This document shows positions 20,944 to 29,185 of a stretch of DNA of 64,000 nucleotides, one piece after another; the stretch's first letter is position 1, and each line of letters opens with the position of its first letter. Position numbers and translations under genes: made by a program. The notes under the pieces are model-generated. The model searched no databases. It was not told the DNA's origin and saw only the letters and a program-made list of their open reading frames with translations. Source of the stretch: Rhizobium sp. BK251 (lineage in GTDB: Bacteria > Pseudomonadota > Alphaproteobacteria > Rhizobiales > Rhizobiaceae); NCBI RefSeq assembly GCF_004345245.1, contig NZ_SLUQ01000005.1, positions 248,001 through 312,000 on the forward strand, in the 5' to 3' direction.

Positions 20944-21216
20944 TCACCGCTCGTGAAGCTGGAACCACGGGCGCCACCTCCGGCTGGCCAGATAGAGGCT
21001 GCGGTCGGGCTGGATGATGTAGTTCTCGTAAACCGACCGGCCATCCTCCGCGATGAAGTAGTGCGACACGATGCTGCCGATTGGCGCCTTGGTGAGCTTC
21101 GTGCGCGGCTGGCCATGGTAGGTGATGCTGCCAGGGATGGGCTCGAGGCCTCCCGGCGTGAGATTGCAGCCGGCAAGCATGGGGATGCAAAGCAGTCCCG
21201 CCAACAGGTGACGCAT
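20944..21216 (-). CDS. Small putative lipoprotein, unknown function
   Basis: A 90-residue protein starting MRHLLAGLLCIPMLAGCN, a lipoprotein signal peptide with lipobox LAGC, so it should be lipidated at Cys 17 and placed in the envelope. The remaining ~70 residues are not recognised; they include a Tyr-rich segment VYENYIIQPDRSLYL and a basic, Trp-containing end. ATG 21216 is supported by GGAGGA immediately upstream; the frame is open to 21351 but without a ribosome site. It converges with the ABC importer operon. Confidence 0.72.
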   Translation of the reverse strand: MRHLLAGLLCIPMLAGCNLTPGGLEPIPGSITYHGQPRTKLTKAPIGSIVSHYFIAEDGRSVYENYIIQPDRSLYLASRRWRPWFQLHER

Positions 21217-21547
21217 GAGAATCCTCCTCCGAAATTTGCCGCCGAGAAAAGGCCTTTTGATCATCGATCTAATGAAAATCGCGAAAAATATCGGCAGGCG
21301 CCGCATTGAGTATATAGGCGCGAAACCGCGCTGCCGAAAGGAAGCCCGCAAAACGATTTTGTATTACCGCCGACCGGACCGGGCAATTTGCGCGATCGGG
21401 ATGTCGACCTGTTGTGCTTTCCTCCCGGCCATAAGGAAAGGCCCCGTCTGGACGGCGGGGACGCACAGCACCGGCGGCTTAGTTGCCGGCTCCGTTTGTT
21501 GCGGTTACTGAAGAAGGGTGCGGCCAAGCCTGCAGCGCGCTATACGC
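21217..21547. other. 331-bp intergenic region with one hairpin
   Basis: No gene is supported here. The part next to the lipoprotein gene (about 21250-21300) is AT-richer and probably holds its promoter on the minus strand. A bulged GC hairpin at 21440-21459 may end the hypothetical gene located to the right. Confidence 0.4.
21440..21459 (-). terminator. Bulged stem-loop downstream of the gene at 21548-21871
   Basis: CCCCGTC and GAC-GG-GGGG pair around a 2-nt loop with one bulged base. On the minus strand the stem is followed by CCTTTCCTT, a weak T-run, about 90 nt after the stop of the gene at 21548-21871. Confidence 0.35.
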
Positions 21548-21871
21548 TCATAGCTCCCGCGGCAGGTCGTCTTTGGTCGTGGCTGCTGTGTGGCGCTGCT
21601 TCTTGGCCGGCCGCCGCTTTTTCGATTTGCTTGGCGGTATGGTGCGTTCGATGTGCACCACCTCATCGGACAGCAGCAGCAGGAAATTCTCGTCGTCCAG
21701 CCGTTCGGCAACGTCGCCGTCGGCGGTCATGTAGTCCTTGGCCGGCCTCGTGGTGAGGCGGTATCCGGCGCCGGAGGTCTTCATCTGCTCGATGACGACG
21801 TAGTTACGTCCGGATCGACCCTGGCAATGATAACGCTGAACCTCTTCGTAGTTTGCCACAACTGCCTCCAT
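21548..21871 (-). CDS. Hypothetical protein with basic C-terminal tail
   Basis: A 107-residue soluble protein, family not recognised. The first ~80 residues are acidic to neutral with regular beta-type spacing (YVVIEQMKTSGAGYRL, then ENFLLLLSDEVVHIE). The last ~27 are strongly basic (SKSKKRRPAKKQRHT), which could bind nucleic acid or be disordered. ATG 21871 is used; GTG 21874 precedes it directly. No signal peptide or membrane helix is seen, and no operon partner. Confidence 0.55.
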   Translation of the reverse strand: MEAVVANYEEVQRYHCQGRSGRNYVVIEQMKTSGAGYRLTTRPAKDYMTADGDVAERLDDENFLLLLSDEVVHIERTIPPSKSKKRRPAKKQRHTAATTKDDLPREL

Positions 21872-22284
21872 CACCGTGATCTAATATAGCTGCAACGCCT
21901 CGCCCTGAGTCAATATCGAATGGACACGCGGCGTTCTTGTTGAAACGTGCCGTGGGAGTGATGGCCGCCCGCCCTGCCGATAGGCCCGCCTTTGAGGAGG
22001 AAGGCGCGCCTTGGGAAGGGAACTAGGATGTCCCTGCGCATCGACAATGGCAGCAGCCCCGACACAGCAGCGGAATATTAGAATCCGAAGAGCCATCGAC
22101 GTGGTTGTGCTATGCTGAGCACAGGTTGCGCAAGCTTCCATCGTCTGAGCGACGCAATGCCATGGTGCGGGGGTTCCATGCAGCCGAGCAACGTTCCGAT
22201 GATGCGGCGAAATTGATGGTCCAACCGCCTGCGCCACATCGGCGACATCACATTTCGATGGCTTGGTGTATCGATAGTGCTCAA
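21872..22284. other. 413-bp region without a supported gene
   Basis: Open frames exist on both strands but none has a convincing start, ribosome site or protein-like composition. The right end runs into the tRNA-Ser gene. No repeat or att-like duplication of the tRNA end was seen. Confidence 0.4.
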
Positions 22285-22374
22285 TGGCGGACAGAGAGGG
22301 ATTCGAACCCTCGGTACGCTTTCACGTACACACGCGTTCCAGGCGTGCGCCTTAAACCACTCGGCCACCTGTCC
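22285..22374 (-). tRNA. tRNA-Ser (anticodon GGA)
   Basis: Read on the minus strand, a 90-nt tRNA with encoded CCA end (22285-22287). The acceptor stem is GGACAGG paired with CTGTCC plus discriminator G, the anticodon loop is CTGGAAC with anticodon GGA, a long variable arm (GTGTACGTGAAAGCGTAC region) marks it as class II, and the T-loop is GGTTCGAATCC. It decodes UCC and UCU serine codons. Confidence 0.95.
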
Positions 22375-22598
22375 ATCCTGCCGGCTCGCGCTCTTTGGAG
22401 GCAAACCGCTGGAACGGCGCGATATATACCGATGAATTTTCCGCGATCAACCTAAATCTAACAGATTTTTGACTTGTCGGCATAAAACTGTCCGTGTGTC
22501 TTCCATTGCTCTTTTGCCGACGGACAAGTATCTAATTTGCTAATGGGAGAAGTCGAACTGAGGCCCCAAGGGCCCGTGTGCCGCGTGCAGGAGGATTG

Positions 22599-22916
22599 AT
22601 GCGTTTCTTGTTGCGTTTAGCCAGCCTCGTTGCGCTGGTCATCGCTGTCATTGCCGGCACCGTCGATTCGATCCAGTCCGTTGCAGCATCAGATGTGATC
22701 CTCACCCCCTTTGGCGATGCCTGGTCGGATCTCAGTCCTTCCACACTTTCGGCTCTCCAGTCGTCGATCGCCTATTACATCCATCCGTGGTTCTACGACA
22801 TCGCGATGCAGTGGGTCCTGTTCCAGCCGACCTTCGTGGTCTTCCTGGTGATCTCCCTGCTTCTGTGGATGGTGGCCTACAGGAAGCCGCCGGTGGCGGG
22901 CCGCTTTACCGCTTGA
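22599..22916 (+). CDS. Small membrane protein, unknown function
   Basis: A 105-residue protein. Helix 1 (about 3-25) follows a basic MRFLLRL start, and a C-terminal helix (about 76-94, VLFQPTFVVFLVISLLLW) ends in a basic segment YRKPPVAGR, so both ends should lie in the cytoplasm with a periplasmic middle of about 45 residues. The ATG at 22599 has AGGAGG at 22589-22594; an upstream in-frame start at 22578 is less likely. Not recognised as a named family and not in an operon. Confidence 0.72.
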   Translation: MRFLLRLASLVALVIAVIAGTVDSIQSVAASDVILTPFGDAWSDLSPSTLSALQSSIAYYIHPWFYDIAMQWVLFQPTFVVFLVISLLLWMVAYRKPPVAGRFTA

Positions 22917-23301
22917 GCCTGTTTGCAATCTTGCCGGGCCGGCCGAAGGCGGCGATGGGTGGCTTTGGGGGCAGGCGCATGAGGGTCGCCAGCGCGGTAA
23001 ATCGGGCTGCGGCCGCGGGTCGTGATCGTGGCTTGGGCGGCATCCGGGCGGGCTGGGCGACTGGCTAGTTGTTAGGCACTTTTCGAGGCGCCCTGACCAA
23101 AAATAAGTCCCTCAAGAAAGCTTTTTGCCAATTCCCACAAATCTTTACCATCCGAAAAATTTCTGGTGAATTTTTCCTTGAGCCATGCAAGGATGCGCGC
23201 CAGCCAGGCCTCCGGGGGGAGGTCGGTGGTTCCGCAGACATGCCTCGCAGAAGGCTTGCGGGAGGACCCAACAAAGATCATAGCAACAACAGGGCTGCAT
23301 T
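22917..23301. promoter_or_regulatory. 385-bp upstream region of the nucleoside operon
   Basis: No gene is supported. The left half is GC-rich; 23080-23180 is AT-rich and the likely promoter zone. Between 23200 and 23275 there are two GC-rich hairpins, GGCCTCC/GGAGGTC with a 4-nt loop and CCTCGCA/TGCGGGAGG, which would form a structured leader of the bmp message. The ribosome site before the start codon is weak (AGGG). No known riboswitch class was recognised. Confidence 0.45.
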
Positions 23302-24294
23302 ATGAAAAAATCTGTTCTGACTCTCCTTGCCTTGGCCGCTATGTCGGCAACGGCACTTGCCGCCGACATCAAGCCGGCGCTCGTCTACGGAACCGGCGGG
23401 AAGTTCGACAAGTCCTTCAACGAGGCAGCCTACAACGGCGCCGAGAAGTTCAAGGCCGAGACCGGCATTGCCTATCGCGATTTCGAGCCGACGGGCGACA
23501 CGCAGGGCGAGCAGGCGATCCGCAACTTCGCCAGCCGTGGCTTCAATCCGGTCGTTGCCGTTTCCTTCGCATGGACGTCGGCCATCGAAAAGGTCGCCGC
23601 TGAATATCCCGACACCAAGTTCATCATCGTTGACGCCGTGGTCGACAAGCCGAATGTCCGTTCGGTCGTCTACAAGGAGCATGAAGGCTCCTATCTCGTC
23701 GGCGTCCTCGCAGGCTTGGCCTCCAAGTCCGGCAAGGTCGGCTTTGTCGGCGGCATGGACATCCCGCTGATCCGCAAGTTCGAATGCGGCTACGAGCAGG
23801 GCGCGCGCGCAGCCAAGGCCGATATCGAGGTCTTCCAGAACATGACCGGCACCACGGGCGCGGCATGGAACGACCCGGTTCGCGGCGGCGAGCTTACCAA
23901 GAACCAGATCGACCAGGGCGCGGACGTCGTCTACGCGGCTGCCGGCGCGACCGGCCTCGGCGTGCTGCAGACGGCTGCCGATAACCAGAAGTTCTCGATC
24001 GGCGTCGACTCCAACCAGAACTACCTGCATCCGGGCTCGGTCCTGACCTCGATGGTCAAGCGCGTCGACCTCGCCGTCTACAACGCCTTCACCGACACCA
24101 AGGGTGACAAGTTCACTCCCGGCGTTCAGGAGCTCGGCGTCAAGGAAGACGGCGTGACCTGGGCCTATGACGACAACAACAAGCCGCTGATCACGCCGGA
24201 AATGCTGGCAGCGGTCGAGAAGGCCAAGGCCGACATCATTGCCGGTACCGTCAAGGTCCACGACTACATGTCGGACAACTCCTGCCCGAAGTGA
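23302..24294 (+). CDS. BMP-family nucleoside-binding protein
   Basis: A 330-residue periplasmic protein of the basic membrane protein (BmpA/PnrA/Med) family, the receptor of nucleoside ABC importers. The signal peptide is MKKSVLTLLALAAMSATALAA. The mature start IKPALVYGTGGKFDKSFNEAAYNG is the family hallmark (seen here as GGKFDKSFNEAA), and KFIIVDAVVDKPNVRSV and IGVDSNQNYL are further conserved segments. First gene of an eight-gene operon whose enzymes act on nucleosides, which strengthens the substrate call. A strong hairpin after its stop probably keeps its message in excess. Confidence 0.9.
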   Translation: MKKSVLTLLALAAMSATALAADIKPALVYGTGGKFDKSFNEAAYNGAEKFKAETGIAYRDFEPTGDTQGEQAIRNFASRGFNPVVAVSFAWTSAIEKVAAEYPDTKFIIVDAVVDKPNVRSVVYKEHEGSYLVGVLAGLASKSGKVGFVGGMDIPLIRKFECGYEQGARAAKADIEVFQNMTGTTGAAWNDPVRGGELTKNQIDQGADVVYAAAGATGLGVLQTAADNQKFSIGVDSNQNYLHPGSVLTSMVKRVDLAVYNAFTDTKGDKFTPGVQELGVKEDGVTWAYDDNNKPLITPEMLAAVEKAKADIIAGTVKVHDYMSDNSCPK

Positions 24295-24304
24295 TTTGAC
24301 AGTG

Positions 24305-24344
24305 AAAGGGGCGTATGGCGGACAGGGTCCGGCATACGCCCTTT
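24305..24344 (+). other. Strong stem-loop between binding-protein and ATPase genes
   Basis: AAAGGGGCGTATG pairs with CATACGCCCTTT (12 pairs with one bulged G) around a 15-nt loop. It lies 10 nt after the binding-protein stop within the 84-nt gap, and is followed by CCATATCC rather than a T-run. It is a likely partial terminator or 3' stabiliser inside the operon. Confidence 0.65.
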
Positions 24345-24378
24345 CCATATCCAAGGTCAGGTTTTCTGGAGCGCCCTC

Positions 24379-25890
24379 GTGAGCCAACCGCCCGCAATCG
24401 AACTCGTGGGCATCGACAAGAAATTCGGTGCCGTCCACGCCAACAAGAACATCGACCTGACCGTCGCCAAGGGAACCATCCACGGCATCATCGGTGAGAA
24501 CGGCGCCGGCAAATCGACGCTGATGTCGATCATCTACGGCTTCTACCACGCCGACAGCGGCGAGATCCGTGTCAACGGCGCGCCGGTCACTATCAAGGAC
24601 AGCCAGGCAGCCATTGGTGCCGGCATCGGCATGGTGCACCAGCACTTCATGCTGGTCGACAATTTCACGGTCCTCGAAAACGTCATGCTTGGCGCAGAGG
24701 GTGGAGCCCTGCTTGCAAGGGGCGTGGCTTCGGCGCGCGCCGAGCTGAAACGGCTGGAGACCGACTACGGACTGGAGGTCGATCCGGACGCGCTGATCGA
24801 GGAACTGCCCGTCGGCCTGCAGCAGCGCGTCGAGATCCTGAAGGCCATGTATCGCGGCGCCGAGATCCTGATCCTCGACGAGCCGACGGGCGTGCTCACG
24901 CCGGCCGAGGCCGATCACCTTTTCCGCATTCTCGGGGTGCTGCGCGACCAGGGCAAGACCGTCATCCTGATCACCCACAAGCTGCGCGAGATCATGGCGA
25001 TCACCGACACCGTGTCGGTCATGCGCCGCGGCGAGATGGTCGCGACCCGCAAGACCTCGGAGACGACGGTCGAGGAACTGGCGGAACTGATGGTCGGGCG
25101 GCGCGTGCTGCTGCGAGTGCAGAAGGGCGAGGGCCATCCCGGCGCCAACGTGCTTTCCGTCAGAAACCTCACCGTCAAGGATAATCGCGGCGTCACGATG
25201 GTGGACAATGTCTCCTTCGACGTCCGTGCCGGCGAGATCGTCGGCATTGCAGGGGTCGCCGGCAACGGTCAGTCCGAATTGCTGGAAGCGATCGCAGGCA
25301 TCCGCAAGCCTACCTCCGGCGAAATCCTGTTTGATGGTCAATCAATCGACAAGGCCGATCCCGCGCGCCTGCGCGAACTGGGGCTTGCCCATATCCCGGA
25401 AGATCGCCATCACATGGGTCTCGTTCTCAAGTTCGAGGAATATGAGAACGCCGTGCTCGGCTATCACCGCGAGCCGCAATACAGCAAGGGTCCGCTGCTC
25501 GATCTCGAGGCGATCCGCAAGGATGCCATGGAGAAGATCGAGAAATACGACATTCGCCCGCCGAACCCACGGCTGAAGACGGCGAACTTTTCCGGCGGCA
25601 ACCAGCAGAAGATCGTCGTCGCCCGGGAAATCGAGCGCGACCCAAAGATGTTGATCATCGGGCAGCCGACCCGCGGCGTCGATATCGGCGCCATCGAGTT
25701 CATCCACCGGCGCATCATCGACATGCGCGATGCCGGCAAGGCTATCCTGCTGGTCTCCGTGGAACTCGATGAGATCCGCGCGCTTTCCGATCGCATCCTC
25801 GTGATGTTTGCCGGCCATGTCGTCGGCGAGAAGACGGCTGATGCCGGCGAACAGACACTCGGCCTGATGATGGCCGGCATTGCCGCGTGA
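24379..25890 (+). CDS. Nucleoside ABC importer, tandem ATPase
   Basis: A 503-residue ATPase with two ABC domains, as in YufO/NupA and sugar importers. Domain 1 has Walker A GENGAGKST (about 37-45) and LDEPTGVLTPAEAD. Domain 2 has a degenerate P-loop GVAGNGQSE (about 292-300), signature FSGGNQQK and a Walker B-like LIIGQPTRGVD; degeneracy of the second site is normal for this group. It starts with GTG at 24379. It ends 7 nt before permease 1. Confidence 0.9.
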   Translation: MSQPPAIELVGIDKKFGAVHANKNIDLTVAKGTIHGIIGENGAGKSTLMSIIYGFYHADSGEIRVNGAPVTIKDSQAAIGAGIGMVHQHFMLVDNFTVLENVMLGAEGGALLARGVASARAELKRLETDYGLEVDPDALIEELPVGLQQRVEILKAMYRGAEILILDEPTGVLTPAEADHLFRILGVLRDQGKTVILITHKLREIMAITDTVSVMRRGEMVATRKTSETTVEELAELMVGRRVLLRVQKGEGHPGANVLSVRNLTVKDNRGVTMVDNVSFDVRAGEIVGIAGVAGNGQSELLEAIAGIRKPTSGEILFDGQSIDKADPARLRELGLAHIPEDRHHMGLVLKFEEYENAVLGYHREPQYSKGPLLDLEAIRKDAMEKIEKYDIRPPNPRLKTANFSGGNQQKIVVAREIERDPKMLIIGQPTRGVDIGAIEFIHRRIIDMRDAGKAILLVSVELDEIRALSDRILVMFAGHVVGEKTADAGEQTLGLMMAGIAA

Positions 25891-25897
25891 GGCCCTG

Positions 25898-27001
25898 ATG
25901 AGCACTGCTTCCGTACCGCTACCCAACTGGATCAACTACGGTCTCATTCCGATCCTGAACCTGTTGGTGGCCTTCCTGATCTCCGGCTTCGTCGTATGGC
26001 TGATCGGCGAGAACCCGCTCGATGCGCTCGTGCTGCTGCTGCAGGGCGCGCTCGGCCGCGGCGAGGGCATCGGCTTCACGCTGTTCTATGCCACGAGCTT
26101 CATCTTCACCGGGCTTTCCGTCGCGGTGGCGATCCATGCCGGCCTCTTCAACATCGGTTCGGAGGGTCAGGCCTATCTCGGCGGCCTCGGCTGCGCCTTG
26201 GTGGCGCTGGCCCTCGACCATTACGTGCCGTGGTACGTGACGATGCCGTTCGCCGTGATCGGTGCCGCGATTTTCGGCGCGGCCTGGGCTTTCATCCCGG
26301 CATGGCTCCAGGCCAAGCGCGGCAGTCACATCGTCATCACCACCATCATGTTCAACTATATCGGCGCGGCACTGATGGTCTATCTCTTGGTGCATGTGCT
26401 GATCGTGCCCGGCAAGATGGCGCCGGAGACCCGCACGTTCCTCGAGGGCGGACAGTTGCCGAAGCTCGACTGGCTCCTGGCGTTGTTCGGCATGAGGTTG
26501 GGGGCCGCGCCGTTCAATGTCTCCTTCCTCATCGCGCTCGTGATGGCCTTTCTCGTCTGGCTGCTCATCTGGCGCACCAAGCTCGGTTTCGAGATGCGTA
26601 CGCTGGGCGTGAGCCCGACGGCGGCAAGCTATGCCGGAATTCCCTATGCCCGCACGGTGATCATCGCCATGCTGATCTCCGGGGGCCTGGCCGGCATGAT
26701 GTCGCTGAATCCGGTGATGGGCGCTTCGGCGCGCCTTCAGGTGGAGTTCGTCGGTGGTGCCGGTTTCGTCGGCATCGCGGTCTCGCTGATGGGACGGAAT
26801 CATCCGGTCGGCATAATCTTCGCCGCAATCCTGTTCGGCATCCTCTACCAGGGCGGCGCGGAACTCTCCTTCGACATGCCGAACATCACCCGTGAGATGA
26901 TCCTCGTGATCCAGGGGCTCGTGATCCTCTTCGCCGGCGCTCTTGAGTACATGTTCCGCCCCGCGCTCGTGCGCGCCTATCAGCAATTCGCACCGGCGTG
27001 A
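25898..27001 (+). CDS. Nucleoside ABC importer permease 1
   Basis: A 367-residue inner-membrane permease of the BPD-transp-2 class with about nine hydrophobic segments. NIGSEGQAYLGGLG and GRNHPVGII are the conserved blocks of this family, and GVSPTAASYAGIPY is the cytoplasmic coupling region. ATG 25898 lies 7 nt after the ATPase stop; a TTG at 25880 inside the ATPase gene is less likely. It pairs with the next gene as a heterodimer. Confidence 0.88.
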   Translation: MSTASVPLPNWINYGLIPILNLLVAFLISGFVVWLIGENPLDALVLLLQGALGRGEGIGFTLFYATSFIFTGLSVAVAIHAGLFNIGSEGQAYLGGLGCALVALALDHYVPWYVTMPFAVIGAAIFGAAWAFIPAWLQAKRGSHIVITTIMFNYIGAALMVYLLVHVLIVPGKMAPETRTFLEGGQLPKLDWLLALFGMRLGAAPFNVSFLIALVMAFLVWLLIWRTKLGFEMRTLGVSPTAASYAGIPYARTVIIAMLISGGLAGMMSLNPVMGASARLQVEFVGGAGFVGIAVSLMGRNHPVGIIFAAILFGILYQGGAELSFDMPNITREMILVIQGLVILFAGALEYMFRPALVRAYQQFAPA

Positions 27002-27011
27002 GGTTGGACCA

Positions 27012-27983
27012 ATGGATTTCTACGACATCCTGATCAGCATCCTTGGCTCCACCATCCGCCTGTCGATCCCCTTGATCTTCACGGCGCTCGCCGGGCTGTT
27101 CTCGGAGCGCGCCGGCATCTTCGACATCGGGCTGGAGGGCAAGATGCTGGCTTCGGCCTTTGCCGCCGCCTGCGTGGCGTATATCACCGGCTCCGCCTGG
27201 CTCGGCCTTCTTGCCGGTATCGTGGCGTCCGTGGCGTTGAGCTTCGTGCACGGCTTCGCCTCGATCACCAACCGCGGAAACCAGATCGTTTCCGGCGTTG
27301 CGATCAACTTCTTCGTGGCCGGTATCACCATCGTGCTCGGCCAGGCGTGGTTCGGCCAGGGCGGACGCACGCCGCAGCTTCCTGGTGACGCGCGCTTTTC
27401 GCCGATCGTCCTGCCGGGCGCCGACGCCATCAGGGGCGTGCCACTCATCGGCCCGCTCTATGCGAACGTGATTTCGGGCAACAACCTGCTTACCTATCTG
27501 GCGTTCCTCGCGGTCCCGCTCTCCTGGTGGATCCTCTACCGCACGCGGTTCGGCCTCCGGCTGCGCGCGGTCGGCGAGAATCCGGGCGCGGTGGATACCG
27601 CCGGCATTTCGGTCAGCTGGCTGCGTTATCGCGCCGTCATCTGCGCCGGCATCCTGTGCGGCTTTTCCGGCACCTATCTGGCGATCGCCCAGTCCGCGGC
27701 CTTCATCAAGGACATGTCGGCCGGCAAGGGCTATATCGCGCTCGCCGCCCTTGTATTTGCCAAGTGGAAGCCGGTGCCGGTGATGTTCGCCTGCCTGCTT
27801 TTCGGCTTCCTCGATGCCTTCTCGAACTTCATGCAGGGCAAGTCCGTGCCGCTGATCGGCGAGGTGCCGGTCCAGATATTCCAGGCACTGCCCTATATCC
27901 TGACCTGCATCCTGCTTGCAGGCTTCATCGGCGTCGCCACCCCGCCCAAGGCCGGTGGCGTGCCCTATACCAAGGAGCGCTGA
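27012..27983 (+). CDS. Nucleoside ABC importer permease 2
   Basis: A 323-residue permease, second half of the channel. The family block FDIGLEGKMLASAFAA follows the first helix, RLRAVGENPGAVDTAGIS is the coupling region, and GKGYIALAALVFAKWKP is typical of nucleoside/sugar importers. ATG 27012 starts 10 nt after permease 1; frames further upstream overlap that gene. The cdd gene begins 3 nt after its stop. Confidence 0.88.
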   Translation: MDFYDILISILGSTIRLSIPLIFTALAGLFSERAGIFDIGLEGKMLASAFAAACVAYITGSAWLGLLAGIVASVALSFVHGFASITNRGNQIVSGVAINFFVAGITIVLGQAWFGQGGRTPQLPGDARFSPIVLPGADAIRGVPLIGPLYANVISGNNLLTYLAFLAVPLSWWILYRTRFGLRLRAVGENPGAVDTAGISVSWLRYRAVICAGILCGFSGTYLAIAQSAAFIKDMSAGKGYIALAALVFAKWKPVPVMFACLLFGFLDAFSNFMQGKSVPLIGEVPVQIFQALPYILTCILLAGFIGVATPPKAGGVPYTKER

Positions 27984-27986
27984 GAC

Positions 27987-28379
27987 ATGTCGCATGAGCT
28001 TTTCGAGGCTGCGCGCAACGCCATGGCCCTGGCCCACGCACCCTACTCGAAGTTCCCGGTAGGTGCTGCGATCCGCGCCGAGGACGGCAGGGTCTATGTC
28101 GGCGCCAACATCGAGAACCTGTCATTCCCTCAGGGTTGGTGCGCGGAACCCACCGCGATCAGCGCCATGATCATGGGCGGGGCCAAGAAGATAGTCGAGA
28201 TGGCGGTCATCGCCGAAAAACTGCCGCTTTGCCCGCCCTGCGGCGGGTGCCGTCAGAAGATCGCCGAATTCGCAAACAAGGATACGCGCATCTACCTTTG
28301 TGACGAGGTTGGCGTGAAGAAGACGATGACCATGGAAGAACTCCTGCCCTTCAGTTTTGAGACCGAGATCCTCGGATGA
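27987..28379 (+). CDS. cdd: Cytidine deaminase
   Basis: A 130-residue zinc enzyme (EC 3.5.4.5) that converts cytidine and deoxycytidine to uridine and deoxyuridine. Zinc and proton-shuttle motifs are complete: CAEPTAIS (Cys ligand and catalytic Glu) and PCGGCRQ (two Cys ligands). The N-terminal YSKFPVGAAI is the substrate-binding block. The length is that of the homotetrameric short class. It is embedded in the importer operon and overlaps the next gene by ATGA. Confidence 0.95.
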   Translation: MSHELFEAARNAMALAHAPYSKFPVGAAIRAEDGRVYVGANIENLSFPQGWCAEPTAISAMIMGGAKKIVEMAVIAEKLPLCPPCGGCRQKIAEFANKDTRIYLCDEVGVKKTMTMEELLPFSFETEILG

Positions 28380-29185
28380 CCGCGGTCATCGATCTGCTCG
28401 CTGAAAGAATCGGCGGGCTGGCGCCGCGCTACGGAATCATCCTCGGTTCCGGGCTTGGCTCGCTCGTCGGCGAGCTGACGAATGCGGTGAGGATATCCTA
28501 TCGCGATCTCCCAGGCTTCCCTGTCAGCTCGGTATCCGGCCACGCCGGCGAGCTTGTGGCCGGCTATCTCGCCGACGAGCCGGTGGTCATGCTCTCCGGC
28601 CGGGTCCACTACTACGAAAAGGGCGACGCCAATGCGATGCGCCCGCCGATTGAGGCGATGATGAGCCTCGGCATCGAGGCCCTGATCCTCACCAATTCGG
28701 CCGGCTCGCTGCGGGAGGATATTCCCCCGGGATCGGTGATGCAGATCACCGACCACATCAACTATTCCGGGATGAACCCGTTGATCGGGGAGGAGAGCGA
28801 CAGGCGCTTCGTCGGCATGACCAACGCCTATGATGCGGAACTGGCGGCACGCATGCGTGCGGCCGCGGAGAAGCTGCAGATCCCGCTGTCGCAGGGCGTC
28901 TACATGTGGTTCTCCGGTCCGAGCTTCGAAACGCCGGCGGAAATCCGCATGGCGCGTATTCTCGGCGCCGATGCGGTCGGCATGTCGACCGTGCCGGAGG
29001 TGCTTATTGCACGCTTCCTCGGCCTGAGGGTTGCAGCGGCCTCCGTCATCACCAATTATGGGGCTGGAATGACTGGTGGCGAATTGAGCCACGAGGAAAC
29101 GAAGGACATGGCGCCGGTGGGTGGCGCCCGTCTCGCGGCCATGCTGAAGGAGATGATCACAGGTGGAGATGGCGGTAATGAATAA
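28376..29185 (+). CDS. Purine nucleoside phosphorylase (trimeric, 6-oxopurine type)
   Basis: A 269-residue phosphorylase (EC 2.4.2.1) splitting inosine and guanosine and their deoxy forms with phosphate. Class features are the phosphate loop GSGLGSL (about 23-29), SGRVHYYEG-like block, TNSAGSL, the base-pocket Glu in FSGPSFETPAE and Asn in VITNYGAG. This pattern is that of the trimeric PNP family rather than hexameric DeoD. Start and stop overlap neighbours on both sides: ATGA with cdd and 8 nt with deoC. Adenosine would first need deamination, which the add gene nearby supplies. Confidence 0.92.
   Translation: MTAVIDLLAERIGGLAPRYGIILGSGLGSLVGELTNAVRISYRDLPGFPVSSVSGHAGELVAGYLADEPVVMLSGRVHYYEKGDANAMRPPIEAMMSLGIEALILTNSAGSLREDIPPGSVMQITDHINYSGMNPLIGEESDRRFVGMTNAYDAELAARMRAAAEKLQIPLSQGVYMWFSGPSFETPAEIRMARILGADAVGMSTVPEVLIARFLGLRVAAASVITNYGAGMTGGELSHEETKDMAPVGGARLAAMLKEMITGGDGGNE

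Noticed and set aside
21881-22237. Open frame of 118 codons on the minus strand left of tRNA-Ser
   Set aside because: Composition rich in Arg, Pro, His and Cys without any fold pattern, no ribosome site, and other frames are equally open.
22285-22600. Integration site at tRNA-Ser
   Set aside because: No integrase gene, no duplicated tRNA 3' end and no mobile-element genes were seen on either side.
23278-25341. Open frame of 687 codons on the minus strand opposite the BMP and ATPase genes
   Set aside because: Antisense shadow with low-complexity, His/Asp/Arg-rich product; crosses two real genes and a hairpin.
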